Source: Bostrychus sinensis (taxonomy: Eukaryota; Chordata; Actinopteri; Gobiiformes; Eleotridae). From it: 64,000 nt of DNA. Every line of letters starts with the position of its first letter. Position 1 is the first letter of the stretch. The stretch lies in contig CM036248.1 of assembly GCA_020698575.1 (NCBI GenBank), forward strand, positions 11,065,729 through 11,129,728, read 5' to 3'. The notes below the pieces were generated by a model. It saw nothing but the letters and a program-made list of their open reading frames with translations. It did no database searches and was not told the DNA's origin. The translations under genes were made by a program, and so were the position numbers. Shown here in pieces: positions 1-13,460 of the stretch.

Positions 1-774
1 CATGGCCTGACTTAACTTTGCTCGTTAATGTACTGAGTGATGAGGACAGAGGAGAAAAACAGGAGGAAACTCGGTGACAGACAGTGCAGTAAGTTATGGC
101 TACAAAAGGGAAAGGTATGCAGCGCTGGTGGATGGAGAGGCAGGGGGCATGTGAGGAGATGATGAATTTGGGGAGAGCTAATGACAGGTTCACAGAGGAG
201 CCCCCGTCACGAACAAACACACCGACCATGGGCAGGACAAAAGGCAAAAAAAAAAAGGAGGAACAGTGGAGGTCCGACTCACGGGACGACCCTCTCATGA
301 CCCTCACAGACAGGAAACAGGAAGTGTGACCTCTGACCTCTCTGCGAAGGCGGGGGGGTGGATCCTGTTTCACAGCAACATGTGACCGAGCCCAACCACA
401 ACAAAAGCAGGAAGAGAGGATGAGAGAGGGCCGCAGGAGAACTCAGCTGTTAGAGGCTCATCTCACTGACAGCTTTTACATTAAAGAAGAGGAAACTGTT
501 TATAACATAAGGAGCTTGTACACCAACGCAAATGTAATGTCCAAGGGTCTGAGGCCTTTCAGCACTGTCAGTGCTGTCACAGTCAGTTTATGAAGCATAA
601 GCACATAAAGAGACACTGAGCTGACAGTGATGGGCCCTGCTGACAGATGACAGTGGAAGTGTTTCATTTTCACTTAAACAAAAAAACAACATGGTGATGC
701 TGCCAGGGAGACACAGTAAATTGGAAACGTAGATATTAGGCTGTGGTCTGAGGAGTCTTCTCTCCTTGACAGGT

Positions 775-1377
775 GTAGCCTGACAAACTCTTTTTCTATT
801 CTATACAAAAAAATGACTCTGGTATCCATTCACTTAAATTTACTTTCTTTGGGTGGAAAAATCACAGGCAGAGTAACCAATCACAGAAAGGTAGGGCTGT
901 AAGCAAGCTGACCTGTAAGCAAAACAAACATGGTGGATTGCCAGTTTTGCCAAAAAAACACCAGAATACACTCTACAATGGGCAGCTCTCTACTTATTTC
1001 TGAACAAGGACAGCAGCAGAAGCCAGTTGTACAAAGATTTGCGGAAAAAATGGGATTGTTTGAAAATGGTCATTATGTTGGACGTCAAAGAGACTTAAAT
1101 ATTGTTAAAATGGAAGCAAGACGAAGAAAAAAAAACCCACAGAAGACTGAACAACAATGCAGACTTCAGCAGAACCAACAAGTGATGAAGGAAAATACTA
1201 AACACTGTTAATCAGGTCAGAGAAATTATTAAATCAGCTCTGGTGCCACCTTGACCTCTCCTAGACGGCTGTAATAGGCCAGTCCCAAATCAACTGGGAA
1301 GAAACACTTCGGTATGGCTGAGGAACCAGACTGTCCTGCTTTTGAAAACAAAGTAGGAGGGCCTGGCTGCCAGGATA
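775..1377. mobile_element. Non-autonomous TIR DNA element, copy 1
   Basis: About 600 bp, clearly homologous over its length to the element at 34135-34746: shared blocks include the stretch around cagcagcagaagccag, the gtcaaagag/gtcaacagg block and the segment with aaccagactgtcctgctttt. The open frame at 930-1211 falls inside it and is aligned, with frame disruptions, in the second copy, so it is not a gene. The left end reads tagcctgacaaactc and the right end is eroded. No clear target duplication. Confidence 0.65.
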
Positions 1378-2395
1378 TGAAAAGGATATACTGTATTTCT
1401 TGTAACAATAGCAAGTCCAAACAACACTACTAAAACTTTTGCATTAACTGAAAAGACATTCACACCATTACCAATTCTGTCAATGAACGACCAAAAGATA
1501 CTTCAAACACTGCCAAAACATAAAAATTTGTGAATTTGTATGTTTGGAATAATCTAATAATACACATATACAGTACTAACAGCTGTACAGGGGGATTGTG
1601 GGGACTTTATTTTGAATGAGAATTTGTATCTATCCACGTCACTCCCAAAGAGAACCTCAATATCTCGCACTCTGCTCCCTCTAGTTCCAGTCTTTCTCTA
1701 AACGGTACAACACTGCTGCTCTCACCGCTGTATTGTGCGCCTTTTCTTTTCTTCTGGTCCATTTATGTCAGCTCACATGCAGTTTTACTACCATTTGCGG
1801 AAACAGGGCCATATGACTTAACTTTTATATGTCCAACTATGTTACAAGTCACTATGGCATCATCAGACTTGGCCCTCTGTGCAAAAATGTTGTGCACCCC
1901 TGCTCTGGTGGCTCTTAATCGAGCGTTGAGTGCAGCAGGTTTTTATAAGCCGGCTGTGTGATAATGACGCCCAGTGGGGTGGTTCTGGTGTGGGACAGGG
2001 GGGCGTGGGGAGGTGGAGGTGTGGAGGCGGTATAGGGAGTGGGTGGCAGCGCTGGTCGGGATGCTTGGACCTCATTAGTAGAGAGACTAATTGGAAGGAA
2101 AAGGGCCCTCACATGCTCCGTCTGACCCCCCAGCAGCAGGGGTCGTCCCAGGCTGAGAGAGGCAGAGCAGGGGGGCAGCTGCTGGTGGGATTCCTGAAGC
2201 CAAGAAACCATAACTCTACATAACCCAGATCAAGGGAGGTGTGTGACATGTTCACATCAATCTCTACGGAGATTGATCAGTATTTTGAATGAATAGTTTA
2301 GAAATTTATCAGGTAATAAATGAGTGAATTATGACTTTAGATGACATGTACCAAAAGCAAAATGTATTATTAGTTGATGGACAGTGCATCACATA

Positions 2396-2850
2396 CACTA
2401 TAATTCCAAAAGTATTTGCTCCCCCACCCAAAAAACTGAATTCAGATTATGGTATAAGGTTTTTTTTTTAGAGCTGGGCTTGGCTCCTTCATTCCAGTGA
2501 AAAGAACTCTGAATGCTTCAGCACCAAGAGAAAATGGACAAGTCCATGCTCCCAACTTTGTGGGAACAGTTTGGGGATGACCACTTCCTGTTCCAACATG
2601 ACTGCACCACTGCACAAAGCACGGTCCATAAAGACATGGATGAGTGAGTTTGGTGTGGAAGAACTTGACTGAGTCCTGAGCTCAACCTGAGAGAACACCT
2701 TTGGGATGAATTAGAGCAAAGACTGTGAGCCAGGCCTTCTCGTCCAACGTCAGACACTGATGTTGGACGAGAAGGCCTGGCTCACAGGTGGACCCAGCAT
2801 TATAACATGATTAAAAGCTCAAAAAAGTAAATTTAGCTGAATAGGGGACC
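2396..2850 (+). pseudogene. Tc1-like transposase relic, copy 1
   Basis: A decayed Tc1/mariner element. The left end carries the terminal motif cactataattccaaaagtatt. The middle (about 2470-2750) translates in broken frames to the C-terminal Tc1 transposase: a motif like HKARSIKTWMSEFGVEELD, then the remnant of SPDLNPIEHLWDE interrupted by stops, then the ARPSRPT-type segment. Such transposases cut and paste DNA at TA sites. Most of the element is missing, and a perfect hairpin is inserted by inverted duplication at 2725-2785. The end at 2800-2850 matches the tail of another dispersed repeat. Confidence 0.75.
2725..2785. repeat. Perfect 24-bp inverted repeat, 13-nt loop
   Basis: 2725-2748 (gtgagccaggccttctcgtc plus caac) is the exact reverse complement of 2762-2785. 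The left arm is the normal Tc1 transposase sequence; the right arm is an inverted copy of it. Confidence 0.95.
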
Positions 2851-3849
2851 TTTAACACAGCAAGTAATATATCTGTCTATTTTCAACATTACAACACATT
2901 TGGCACATGAGGTAATGATTTTAAAGTGCTGGTTTGTGGGCTTTGTGTTGTGCAAATAAAACCACTTAAAACCACTTATATCTTGGATGGACAGTATGTT
3001 AAAATGAATTGGGTCAATGTGTTAATTAACAATAGTTTGAAAATCCCTCATACCTGCTTTATGTCCAACTCAAAATGTGTCGCCATAAGGTGATGTAACC
3101 TTAGCTTAACCAAGAGTTCATGAAGTGTTGAGGATAGTTTACAGTAATTTTGCCTCTAACTTTATGTCTCTGCCAAACTTTATTCTTTGCCTTTAATCCT
3201 CAAACTCACCGTGAACTGAGCGAGAAAACATGCCCCCCAACAGCGCCGCACACAGCCCTGGCTCTACAGCGCTCCTACAGCTCCTCTGAGGTCCACTCCA
3301 GGTGTCACACTTCATTTAAAAAACCCTTAGAGCTTATGGCCCACTCACAGATATACAGCACCAGCACAACAGCCCTGCTTCCTCCTGCACCTCCAGACTC
3401 CACTAAAAACCGGAGAAGGGTGCATTAAATAAGGCTTCAAAAAAACGTCGGTAAGTAACATCAAACAGGAGTCAGCCGCTCCGACCACAGCGGACATAAT
3501 GGAGAGGTTAGCGAGTGTGAGTTCCCATGGTGTCTATTAGTGCCATTGTAAGGAAAGGCCAGAGAAGAGGTCGACCGCATGCTGGGATCGGCAGGAAGCA
3601 GCTCCCGGTTTCTCTTTGCTCTACAATATTTATCATGTTACAAGTGTTTGGACAAGTGGGGAGAAAACTCTTGTAGCCTGTGTATATCTATTGCAGTAAT
3701 GTTCAGATTTTCTTGGAGATTTCAGAAACATAGGCCAAGAAAGAAGCCAAACTTCCAAAAAAAACAAATGATTAATTTTAGTGAATTTCTAACCATTGTG
3801 AGATATCAGGGCTGTGTGGTGCAATGAAGAACATTTACCCCTGAACTTG

Positions 3850-4350
3850 AAGCCCTCGGATGTGAGTCCAGGCCTGGGCTTTGTGTTTTAAGGCCTTGGC
3901 CAAGGTCTAGTTGTTGAAGAAACAGGAGGTTTTTGTTGTCTTTCACATTAGTGTCCACTTGTTGTATGTTGCACACAAGTAATGACATTTTTAAGTAGTA
4001 TCCATTTTACCGCTTGTGTTATGGCACCTGAGCATCTTTTTCTTGAGGCCATTTTTTTACAGTCTTGGTCTTGTCTTGGTCTTGGCGGCAGTTTTACTCT
4101 GTCTTGGTTATAGTCTCGAATCGAATTTTACTCGGGCTTGTCTCATTCTTGGATGTATCGGTCTCTGAGATTGTATTTACCAAACATTATCAGAAAATGC
4201 TATTCTTCATAAATTTGGAGTAATTCGTTTTCTGCATTAGAAAAAACAGGAACATGATCTGTCTGTTTGTTTGTGGAGTCTGTTGTTTGTTGTCTTGGTC
4301 TCGATTAGTACGGTCTTCACTACAACATAACCTCCATCTGCCACCAACTG
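3850..4350. repeat. Dispersed repeat rich in 'cttggtctt' motifs
   Basis: Degenerate short repeats of tcttggtct, especially 4060-4160 and 4290-4310. The reverse complement of the same motif family (aagaccaaga, gagactg) fills 8450-8770. Likely two copies of one dispersed element in opposite orientation. Confidence 0.55.
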
Positions 4351-7300
4351 GCCCCGCTCTCACCATAATCCATGCATCAAGCCAATCCAAAACCATATGG
4401 ACTATCGCCTGAAGCATAATCGTTTATGAATGAATGAATGGTTAACAATGGAAAACAGTGACAACAAATAGAGATTGTCTGGGCCTAGAGGTGTTCCCCG
4501 CCTAAGGCCCATAGTTACTGGGACAGGCTCCAGTATCGTGAACAGGAATACACTGAAGAAGAAGATGAATGAAAGTTACAAATAGGCCTCCTTAGTGCAT
4601 TATACAGTGGTCACGCCATTTTGTGGAGGTGTCCGAATGTCTAGTGGCTAAAAAGCAGTGCACACAAAATTTCCCACAATGCACAACTTTGAAAAGCAGT
4701 GGACATCGAAGGTCACTAGATGGTCAATGTAGACCAGAATGCTTTGCAAGTTACGGAGAACAACAGGACCACAACAGGTTTTTAAATTGTACACAACACG
4801 TTTGAATGAAACAATTTTTTTTCTTTCTGTTGCATGGTTATCATGAATAGGTTGCATTCATGTTTTAGAATTTGATGATGTATAAACCTCAGATAGAGGG
4901 CAGGGGCCTGTATAAATGTACGAGTGAGGTACTATTTTCAAAAGAAATATCCAAACAGAAAATCCACAAATATTGAACCTGATCATTTTCTGTTAGCAAC
5001 CACACCATAATAATCTTGTGGCTTAATGCTGAGTCTACTAACAGCAAACACGCCTGTGTGATTGAATAATATCACCAATACTCTGGAAAAAAATATATCT
5101 GTGAGTACAGATGACCTAAAGTTCATCAGTACTGACAGATAAGACTTTGAACTTTGTGCCAGTTTTTGTTTCATGTGGATAAGCCCAGTAATTACAGAGA
5201 TATTAGCCATAAACCACACCAAGACATCTGCATTTTCAATCTTAGACAGCAGATTGTACCACAGAGCTCCTACTGCCTCCAGCTCAGTTTTTAACTATAA
5301 GCTCTTTAGGCAAGTAAGGCAAAAAGAGCTGCAATAATCCAGTCTATTTTATTGTTTAACGTGATAATTAATGTTAACAATAACACATATGGTTATTGTT
5401 GATTATTATTATCTATAAATACTAAAATATCACTTAGGTTCAATCGGGTTTTATCACAGAAGCCTATTATAAGTTCTGCAAACTGAGTCATGTTATCAGC
5501 GGCGAGTTATAAATAGTGAGCAAGTGTCTGAATTGTTCACAAAATGAGTGCACTATATAGTCTGCTATATAATGCAGGACTATATAGCGATTGAGGGGTT
5601 AGGGGCTAGAGATGCAATCTTAACTGAATTTGCCAAAAGCAACTGACCATTTTATACCACTAAGAACAAATGGTTGAAGAACTGCTGCATCGACCTCTAA
5701 AAGCCCTCCCTAAACTCACTAAAGCTACTATTATGAACTACTGAAACAGACAAGTGCAATTGTAATTCTCCTTTATGTGCTATTATGTTTTATGTCCTAA
5801 CATTTGTAACACTGAAAATGTGTTTCCATCCAATATAAAGATTTAAAGCCACACCTGCTGTCTGTATTATTTCTCGTGGATCTGTTTTATTTTACTGCCA
5901 CTTGTGCCTCTTATAACTCACGGCCGTAAACAGGTGAAGACATTTCTGTGTAACTACTGTAAGATTAGCAGCTGTGGGCTAACGCTAATGTGTGCGTGCC
6001 ATTAAAACGTCCCTCCCCGAGTGTATGGCACACATTATATATTTAAGTGTATTCATTTTGCCCAGAGACGACGGTGGCTCGGAGGAAGTGAGGCTGCGTG
6101 ATGGAATTTGGGATCTGGTTTATTTTCCAGCCTGGATTCCTGTCCTACCTGCAGGATTTTCCCAGCTCCTGGCTTCAATTATTCTGGGACGCTCCGAGCT
6201 CAGGGTTTAGACCGAGAGGAGGGGAGAGGGGGGCAGGGTAGGCTGGAATCTGTCACACACAGCTCTGCACACACAGCTCCACACAGAACAAGACAGAAAA
6301 CATGGAGACAGATGAGTTTGGATGTACAATACTTCTAGAAATGATTTGTCAATGTAAATGTGTTCATTATTGGTCAGTTAGGATTACATCTAGTTTAAAA
6401 TATGTTATGTATCATCAGCAGGGGGCAGTATTGAGTGGCTGAACATCGTGTGCATAAATGATGGTTTATTGTCAGACTGTGCAGAGCTGCTGTTTGTAAA
6501 GAGAAATATTTCAGGTCACTCTGGCACCAGGTAACTTGTTTCTTGACCGAGCTTAGTGCGTTTTGTGATTCAAGGCAAAATGTGGATGCCTTCAAGAACA
6601 TGTATTGTATATGTTAGAAATGTGGCTAATAAATACAGAGAATCTCTTTCACATCAATGACAAGATGTTCTCATAGTTGGTGTGGGAAAGTCACCTCCTC
6701 TTTGAGCATTACAGAGGACAAGGGCAGCTCATGACTCCATCTACTGGTACAACTTACAATGACACACAGCTCTTCAGTATAGTAACGCTACAACATTGGA
6801 GTAATTAGAAAACTAATTAGTTTTTTGTAATATTTTAGAAATATTGGGTGAAAAACATGAAATAGTCTTTAGAATAAGATAGAATAGAATAAAAGTTTTA
6901 TTGTTGGGGGTCCGTGTAAGATTTTTGGACATTTAAGCAAAGTCAAGCCATTTTATTTATTTATTTTTTTCTGCTGTGTCTCACACAGGCTCCATACTTG
7001 GTTACACAGAGGATGTTTGCTGTGACTGGGCCTGTACAATTATATGAGTGCAATAACACAGATGAATAATATTGATGAGTAAATTAATTAATTTATCTCT
7101 CACTTTGCTTAGTGCTGTTTGGGGAATGGGTTGCTATCCAACTATGGGCCTGAGGCAGGGCACACCATAGCCAATTAATGAGGTAGAAAGATGTTTTTGT
7201 AAATTGACTTGGCACCACAACAACTAAACCCTGTCAAGCCTTAAACTGCTGTCGGTAAAACACTGTCTTTTCATGGAAGCTCATAGACCTCCATAAAATC

Positions 7301-8439
7301 TGAACTATCCCTTTAAAAACAGAAAAAGTTCAATAAGGTGAAATGATTACACTGGGCCTAAAAGGATCAGGGACAAAGATGTCTTTCACATGTGTCTGAG
7401 GCACATGTCTCTGTCCAGAAAGTGTCATAAAACTGGACTGAGCCTGTCGGAGAGGTCCCACGAGATCTGACCCCCGAAACAACTAACCATCTGACAAATG
7501 AGCGGGGAACACTGTGTAATCAAAGACCAATCACATAATTGCTCCATTTTGCCACTAGCTCAACCATCTCCTGTGAGATTAGCTGTTCGCCGAAGAAATT
7601 CGATACTCTGGGAAGTTAAACAGATGTGGAGAAAAACAAACTCATCTCCACAGAACAAGAGCCGAGAGACAGAAATAACTTCTCATTTAACAGTGTTTAG
7701 TTTTCAGACAGAGGCTCACAGATATTTACCAAAACTTAGTCATGGTCACGGTGAACTTTGCTTTTACAACAGGAGCATGTCACTCTGGTATCAATGAAAA
7801 TCAGTGAAGCCTGAAGAGAAACTGCTGCTGCTCAGTTTGCCGTAAGAAAGTCACGTCTGTGGGTTTTGGTTAACTCCAGACTCTAAATTTGGCATCAAGG
7901 AAAATACATCCCAAAGATTTCTGCAAATATTTTTTGTATCATGTAACATGTGCAATAATTATTTCCTTCATTCACAGATTCCTGCCACATATTTTTATAT
8001 AACAGTGCTTCATATCATTTATGCTAAACAGATTTATTTTTGTGACCTATTAAACATACCCACAATAACTGTGATGCCGCCACAGTTATGCTTTACCTAC
8101 TGCAATGCTTTATTTCTGTCCATTAAGCAGGCTGGATAGCTGCGACATATTTTTTAGGCCATTTTCAGCTTCGTTAGACAGTGCAGCTGAGAAGCGACAG
8201 AAAACCACGGGGGAGAGAGCGCAGGGAGAGACACCCAGGAAAGTATACTGAAAAAAAAGTCAAAAAGAAATGCCAGTATTATTACTTTATGTAGTAAAAT
8301 GTAGTTTTTCTTCCATCTATGGAGCTATAGTTTAAAGTCTATGGAATGACTTAAATGACTGAAAAAGCAGCCTCTACAAACTGCCACTAGATGGTGTCAT
8401 GAGCTACAGCTTATCTCCTGCCTTCTTACAACACCTGGG

Positions 8440-8775
8440 CATGAGACCATACTGACCATGGCCAAGACCAGTCAGAGACCAGAACCGATACCAAGACAAG
8501 ACTGAGACTTTTGGGGTTTGAGACAAAGAAAAAAACAACTCTAAACACTAACTCAAAGGGAAAGGTAAAAAAAAATAAATAAATACAGAAAATTATACAT
8601 ATTCAAAAGTATAGTATGTTTCTATAATGTTTAGTTTAAAAAAATCTCTGAGGTTGCCACTTCCAAGACTGAGACAAGACTGAGTAAAATGCCTTCGAGA
8701 CCAAAACCAAGACCAAGTAAAACTGCAGCTGAGACTGGTCTCAAGATCAAGACTGATCTCGGGAGCAACAACACT
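8440..8775. repeat. Dispersed repeat rich in 'gaccaagac/gagactg' motifs
   Basis: Contains many copies of caagac, gagacc and gactgag, complementary in type to the repeat at 3850-4350. No coding content. Confidence 0.55.
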
Positions 8776-9800
8776 AAAGACAGAAACTCTCAAAAAATAA
8801 AAAATAAAAAAAAAAATCACATGGTATTGTAATTAGGACCAAGATAACAGACATATAGTCTGACACAACACTGGTGTATTAAAAGTGATTTTTAAACATG
8901 TCAAAAGTACATAATCTCTTACTGGCTTACTTACTAAAGTAACTCTGTACTCTGGTATCACATTATGTATTCTCATACCCCTGCACACTGACAGGACCCC
9001 ACACGAGAATTTGCCAGCAGTATAAGCCTCTCCTCACTGCCTTGTAATGTTTAAAGATTCCTTCTCGAGAAGCTATAACCAACGCAGCGAGCCGTTTCTC
9101 TTCATCCATTTATAGTCCACAATTCACTTTAAACTTGGCCTTGGCTCAGTCATGACATCAGCTCCTCCAGGCGTGAGAAATACATGTTTTTATAAAGGCC
9201 GAGTCGAGGAGTGCTAAGATTTTTTTCCCCCCTTTGGTGTTTAGTTTAGCGTTGGAAAAAGGTACAGAGGCCTGAGTCTGGCTGACAGACTGTCTGTGTG
9301 CTCGCTGATAGTCCGATCAACGTTGACAATGTGAGAAATGGCACACTTCCTGCTGCAGAGTTGCATTTTACAGCGCCATCGTCACGGAGCACTTAGCAGC
9401 CGAGGAACGAGCAGCCGAGGGGATTAAAGTTGGGAGGAAGTGGATTGTTTGGAGAGGTCCCAGGTTCCCCCTCTCTCACTGTAGCCCCTTACTTCATGAC
9501 ACAGGCTCGTATCCTGCAAACTGGGTCAGGACAAGCAGCGAGGAGCGCTGATTGGGTCCAAACTCTGAGCCAGAAACTAAATAATCATGTTTCAAAGGGA
9601 AAAGGGATAAAAATGTGGTATGCAGAAAGAGTCATGTGATGGAGGTAAAAAGCAAAGTATTTTTTCAGAAAGTGTAACTTTACAATGTACATATATATGC
9701 ATTAAGGCATAGATACTGTTTAGTTTTAGTGTTCTCTTTAGCACAACAGCAGCACTTTCAAGATTTTGTACAGGGGGCAGCAATGTTGAGAGCACTGGGA

Positions 9801-10141
9801 CAGTGTTTCCCAACCAGGAGCACAGGGACCCCTAGGGGTACGCGAGCATGTTGCAGGGTGTACGTGGAGTTATATGATCATTTGTAGTCTTTGGCTTTAA
9901 AAGACTACAATAAACCTAAACCAGGACTAACCCAGGATTACAGCGAGGGACACTAAAGAAGGACAAAGCAGGGATTAAACCAGAGCTAAACCAAGTCTAC
10001 ACCAAGTTTAAACCATGTTAAACCACAACTAAACCAGGATTAAAATAACACAGACTACACCAGGAATAAACAAGCAACAAACCATGCCTAAAACCAGAAA
10101 TTAACTAGGACTAAGTCTGGTCCAAAGGTTGGGAACCACTG
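9801..10141. mobile_element. hAT-like MITE with internal 'ctaaaccagg' array
   Basis: 341 bp. Ends cagtgtttcccaacc and ggttgggaaccactg are inverted repeats with 14 of 15 matching. The flanks cactggga (9793-9800) and cactagga (10142-10149) are an 8-bp target duplication with one mismatch, the size made by hAT transposases. The inside (9895-10110) is a degenerate tandem array of an 11-12 bp unit of the type actaaaccagg. No transposase. Confidence 0.75.
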
Positions 10142-10199
10142 CACTAGGACATAAGTAAGTTTGCCCGTGTACTTGCAAGAATACAGTATCTACTGAAAA

Positions 10200-10720
10200 G
10201 CACTTAACATAAAAGAGGGAGAGGGGAGAGCTACAAAATGCTTTTTAATTTTTTGTACTACCAGGTTCTATGCCAGCAAAATCAAAATCTTTTAATTGCC
10301 GTTTTGAGCTTTTCAAGCTGATCGATTTTAGAGGTTTCCCATGAACTGCAGTGTAAGATGTCTAAACTGCTAAAAGATGGTTCGGGAATACTCTGAGCTG
10401 TTTCTCAAGGCCAAATCTCAGATCTGTAGCAGGGCTGCTACAATGGCCTCTAATGAATTGGACAGTGAGAACAGATGAAGATTAGTTTTTTGAGAAAACC
10501 AATAAGGCAATCTCAATCAACCTTGCTGTGCAAGTAGGGCTTGGGGAGTGCTACAAAAGGTTTTTTAAATTTTTGTTCTACGAGGTTCTATGCCAAAGAA
10601 ATGAGCAAGCTCTTTTTATTTCCGTTTTGAGCTTTTCAGGCATAAAGCATTTTTTGATGTTTCCTATGAACTGCAGAGTAAGATGCTCAGACTGAGACAA
10701 GATGGGTGAGGAAGCTGGGG
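10200..10720. repeat. Tandem duplication of a dispersed repeat
   Basis: 10200-10390 and 10525-10710 share the blocks gctacaaaa...tttttaa, ggttctatgcca, ccgttttgagcttttca and catgaactgcag/tatgaactgcag in the same order. Related copies occur at 24815-24925 (same orientation) and about 25670-25780 (reverse). Confidence 0.65.
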
Positions 10721-10837
10721 TCCTAAAAAATTGGCAGTAAAGGGCAATAATCAGACAATTGCCGATTGACTAAAAAAGGAAAAAATCGGCCCAATATATC
10801 GGCTGGCCAATACATCGGCCGGCCAATATATCGGTCG

Positions 10838-11004
10838 ACCTCTAGTGGTGAGCTACTTCTGACCACCTCTAAACACAGTCACACTGACACATTCAAAGAG
10901 GAAAGGAGGGTGAAGTGTCTTGCCCAGGGACACAGGGACAGTAAGCAATGCCGGTAGAAAGGGATTGAACCACCAAGCTTTGGCTGACTGAGCTACTGCT
11001 GCCC
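10838..11004 (-). mobile_element. tRNA-derived SINE, partial
   Basis: Reverse complement starts ggggcagcagtagctcagtc, with a box-A-like tagctcag, then ggtggttcaatccc as box B, and the family signature (gtgtccctgggcaagacacttc on the reverse strand). Shared with copies at 39640, 41400, 49120 and 58860. Confidence 0.65.
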
Positions 11005-12945
11005 CAACAATGAAAACAAATGTGCAACTGATACAAAAAAAGTTTTTTTTCCCCCAAAATAATAAATTATTCAGTACTTTTAAATGGCACAGAAAGAACC
11101 TCATCTTGTTAGGATTTTAGAAAGACAGCATGGTTATCTTTGCAAAACAGAGAACATTCACACAGCTGGTCTTAATGTTCAGTTCAGATTTTTTGCTGAA
11201 ATCTGATTTTTTTTAAAGCAGTGGTTCACATTACATTTTAAATGTGACTTCCATCAGTCTCATGTGTCAACCCTGTACAGCCCTGAAGTGACCCGCATGC
11301 GCAAAAGAAGTCATGATGCAGCCAGGAGACAGAGTTGATCCATAATTATAGAAAGTCAAGGCAGATACATTAATACATCTGTCAGTGCCACTCCTCAAAA
11401 TTTTATTTCTGAATACTTTTTATTTGAATTTTATTTTTACCCAAAATACTAATTAAGTTAAAAACCTCACTTTTCCACTGATCATCTCCACCACTGTTGT
11501 CTGCCATGGTTGTTACTGTTTGATCTGGCCAGCTCCCTCCTCTTCCAGAGCAGAACTGTTGCATCTGTTCCATTATAATGTAGTAAAAGTCAGATGAAAT
11601 GTGACTTGGCCGTTCAGACTGAGGTCACATTGCAAAAGTTCTAAACTTGAGATAGTTACATTTAATCCAATGCAAACAACAAATGCAGTGATTTAAACTC
11701 ATAAAGTAATGGCCCTAATACACTTTAATAATGATACTTTGGCCATCTCTCATTCAGATAAAGGATTGTTCCATTGGCTGTTCCTGCCCTGGCTCTGACT
11801 GCCGCACAGGGAAAGTGTGAAATCTCAGGCTGGAGATAATTATGGGATTACATTGGTCTTAATGGGATCACATCAGTCTTAATCTATTAGGATTTTGAAG
11901 AGGCACATTGGTTTGCACTTTTAATACCCAAAGGGAAGAAGGCTAAAACCACACTTCCTGTTTGGTACACAACTCTTTTACAATAAAAATACCTGAGATA
12001 GCAATCTGAAACACTCTGTTACACTGTGGTCTGGACAAACACACAGCAGTACGTCCCGATCACTGAGTCACATCCTCTCAGACATTCACTGGATATTTCA
12101 AATAAAGTGCCCCAAAACATTACCAGTACAGGTTATCTCATCGCTTATAGAAGTGTACCTTGAATACAACAATCTTTGGCCTCCAGCTGTGAAGATACGA
12201 TACCACAAAACACTGAAGCATCATGGTACTTATAGTTTTTCTCCTACGGCCAGTCGACTTCTTGAGCATTACACAACCGTGGCATGTGTGAGTAATTATC
12301 TGTGAGCTGGTGCCTTCTCTCTCATATCAGATGTTTAATTAGTCCCTTTGCTTTTCAGGCCTGTGTCTCTTTCCCCCCTTCCAAAAAAGCCGGTGGTCTT
12401 TTAACTTGGCGGCACAGAGGAGGAGGAGGAAGAGGCGGGGATCCTTGTAAAAGTGCTTTTAACTAAACAACATCACTTTCTCTGGTGCCTTCAGATGTTT
12501 ACAGCTCGTCTGCTCAGTGCGGCCCCGACCATGAAAACGCTGTGGAGAGTCAGTTAAGTTTACCAGCATTAGAGAGGATTGTAAATGGTGTTAAATGGAG
12601 CTTTGCCGCCGCCTTCTTTTGTTATTGAGATGTATAAATGTTCGGAGATTGTTGAGTTTCCATGTAATAAAATATACAGAGGATGGGTTGAATTTTGCAT
12701 AAAGAAAAACATTTATTAGGTGTGTTTTATTAGAGCTTATTAATCTGGACAGGGACATTCATTAAGTGTCACTACAGCGATGTGTTATGGCAATTGGAGA
12801 CCATTTCTAAAACAACCACATTCACATAGTGCCCAGTATCCAAGGTGAGCTATTTAATTTTTAAAAAGTCCATTTTGGCTGGTCTCTTTTCTTTAGGGGT
12901 TGCCACAGAAAATAATTCAGATGGGTAATGGTTGTACATCGGATG

Positions 12946-13460
12946 CAGGGGCGGATCTAGAGGGCGGATCTAGAGGGGTGAGGGAAATTTTGTGGTGGGT
13001 CAGACATTTATGAGGAAAACTCTGATGTTTACCATCTTTAATATTTAAAGATACTCGGAAATCAGACAAGAAAAGTACTTGATTGCATAAGAATAAACAG
13101 CAAAGATACACCTGCTGCTCCGATGAGTGCAGTTCCTGAACTAATAGCTGTTGTACCAGAGAGCAGTAAAACTTAATCTCTCAATCCAAATAAATATGGA
13201 TAAAGCTGCCATTTTAGACACTGGCACATTTTTTGACATTGCTGAGAGAAATTAAGTGAATGCAACCTTTATCTTTTGCTCTGTTAAACAACTAAATGTT
13301 TTCTCTATTGCTTTTACAGCCCAGTTATCCTATAGTTCTTCATGGACATTCTCTGTAGCTCAAATGTTAGCAGTAGATGAAACATTTTAATTTGCCACCC
13401 CTTAAATTATCCATTATTCTTCTTGCTACCCTGTGATTTTGTGCTTTAGATCCACCACTG
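12946..13460. mobile_element. Probable hAT-like MITE
   Basis: Ends caggggcggatctaga and tttagatccaccactg are imperfect inverted repeats (13 of 16). The left end has a short internal duplication (gggcggatctagag twice at 12949-12975). No convincing target duplication and no coding sequence. Confidence 0.5.

Noticed and set aside
930..1211. 93-codon frame with a basic ARRRKK segment
   Set aside because: It sits inside a non-autonomous TIR element; the second copy at 34332 breaks the frame.
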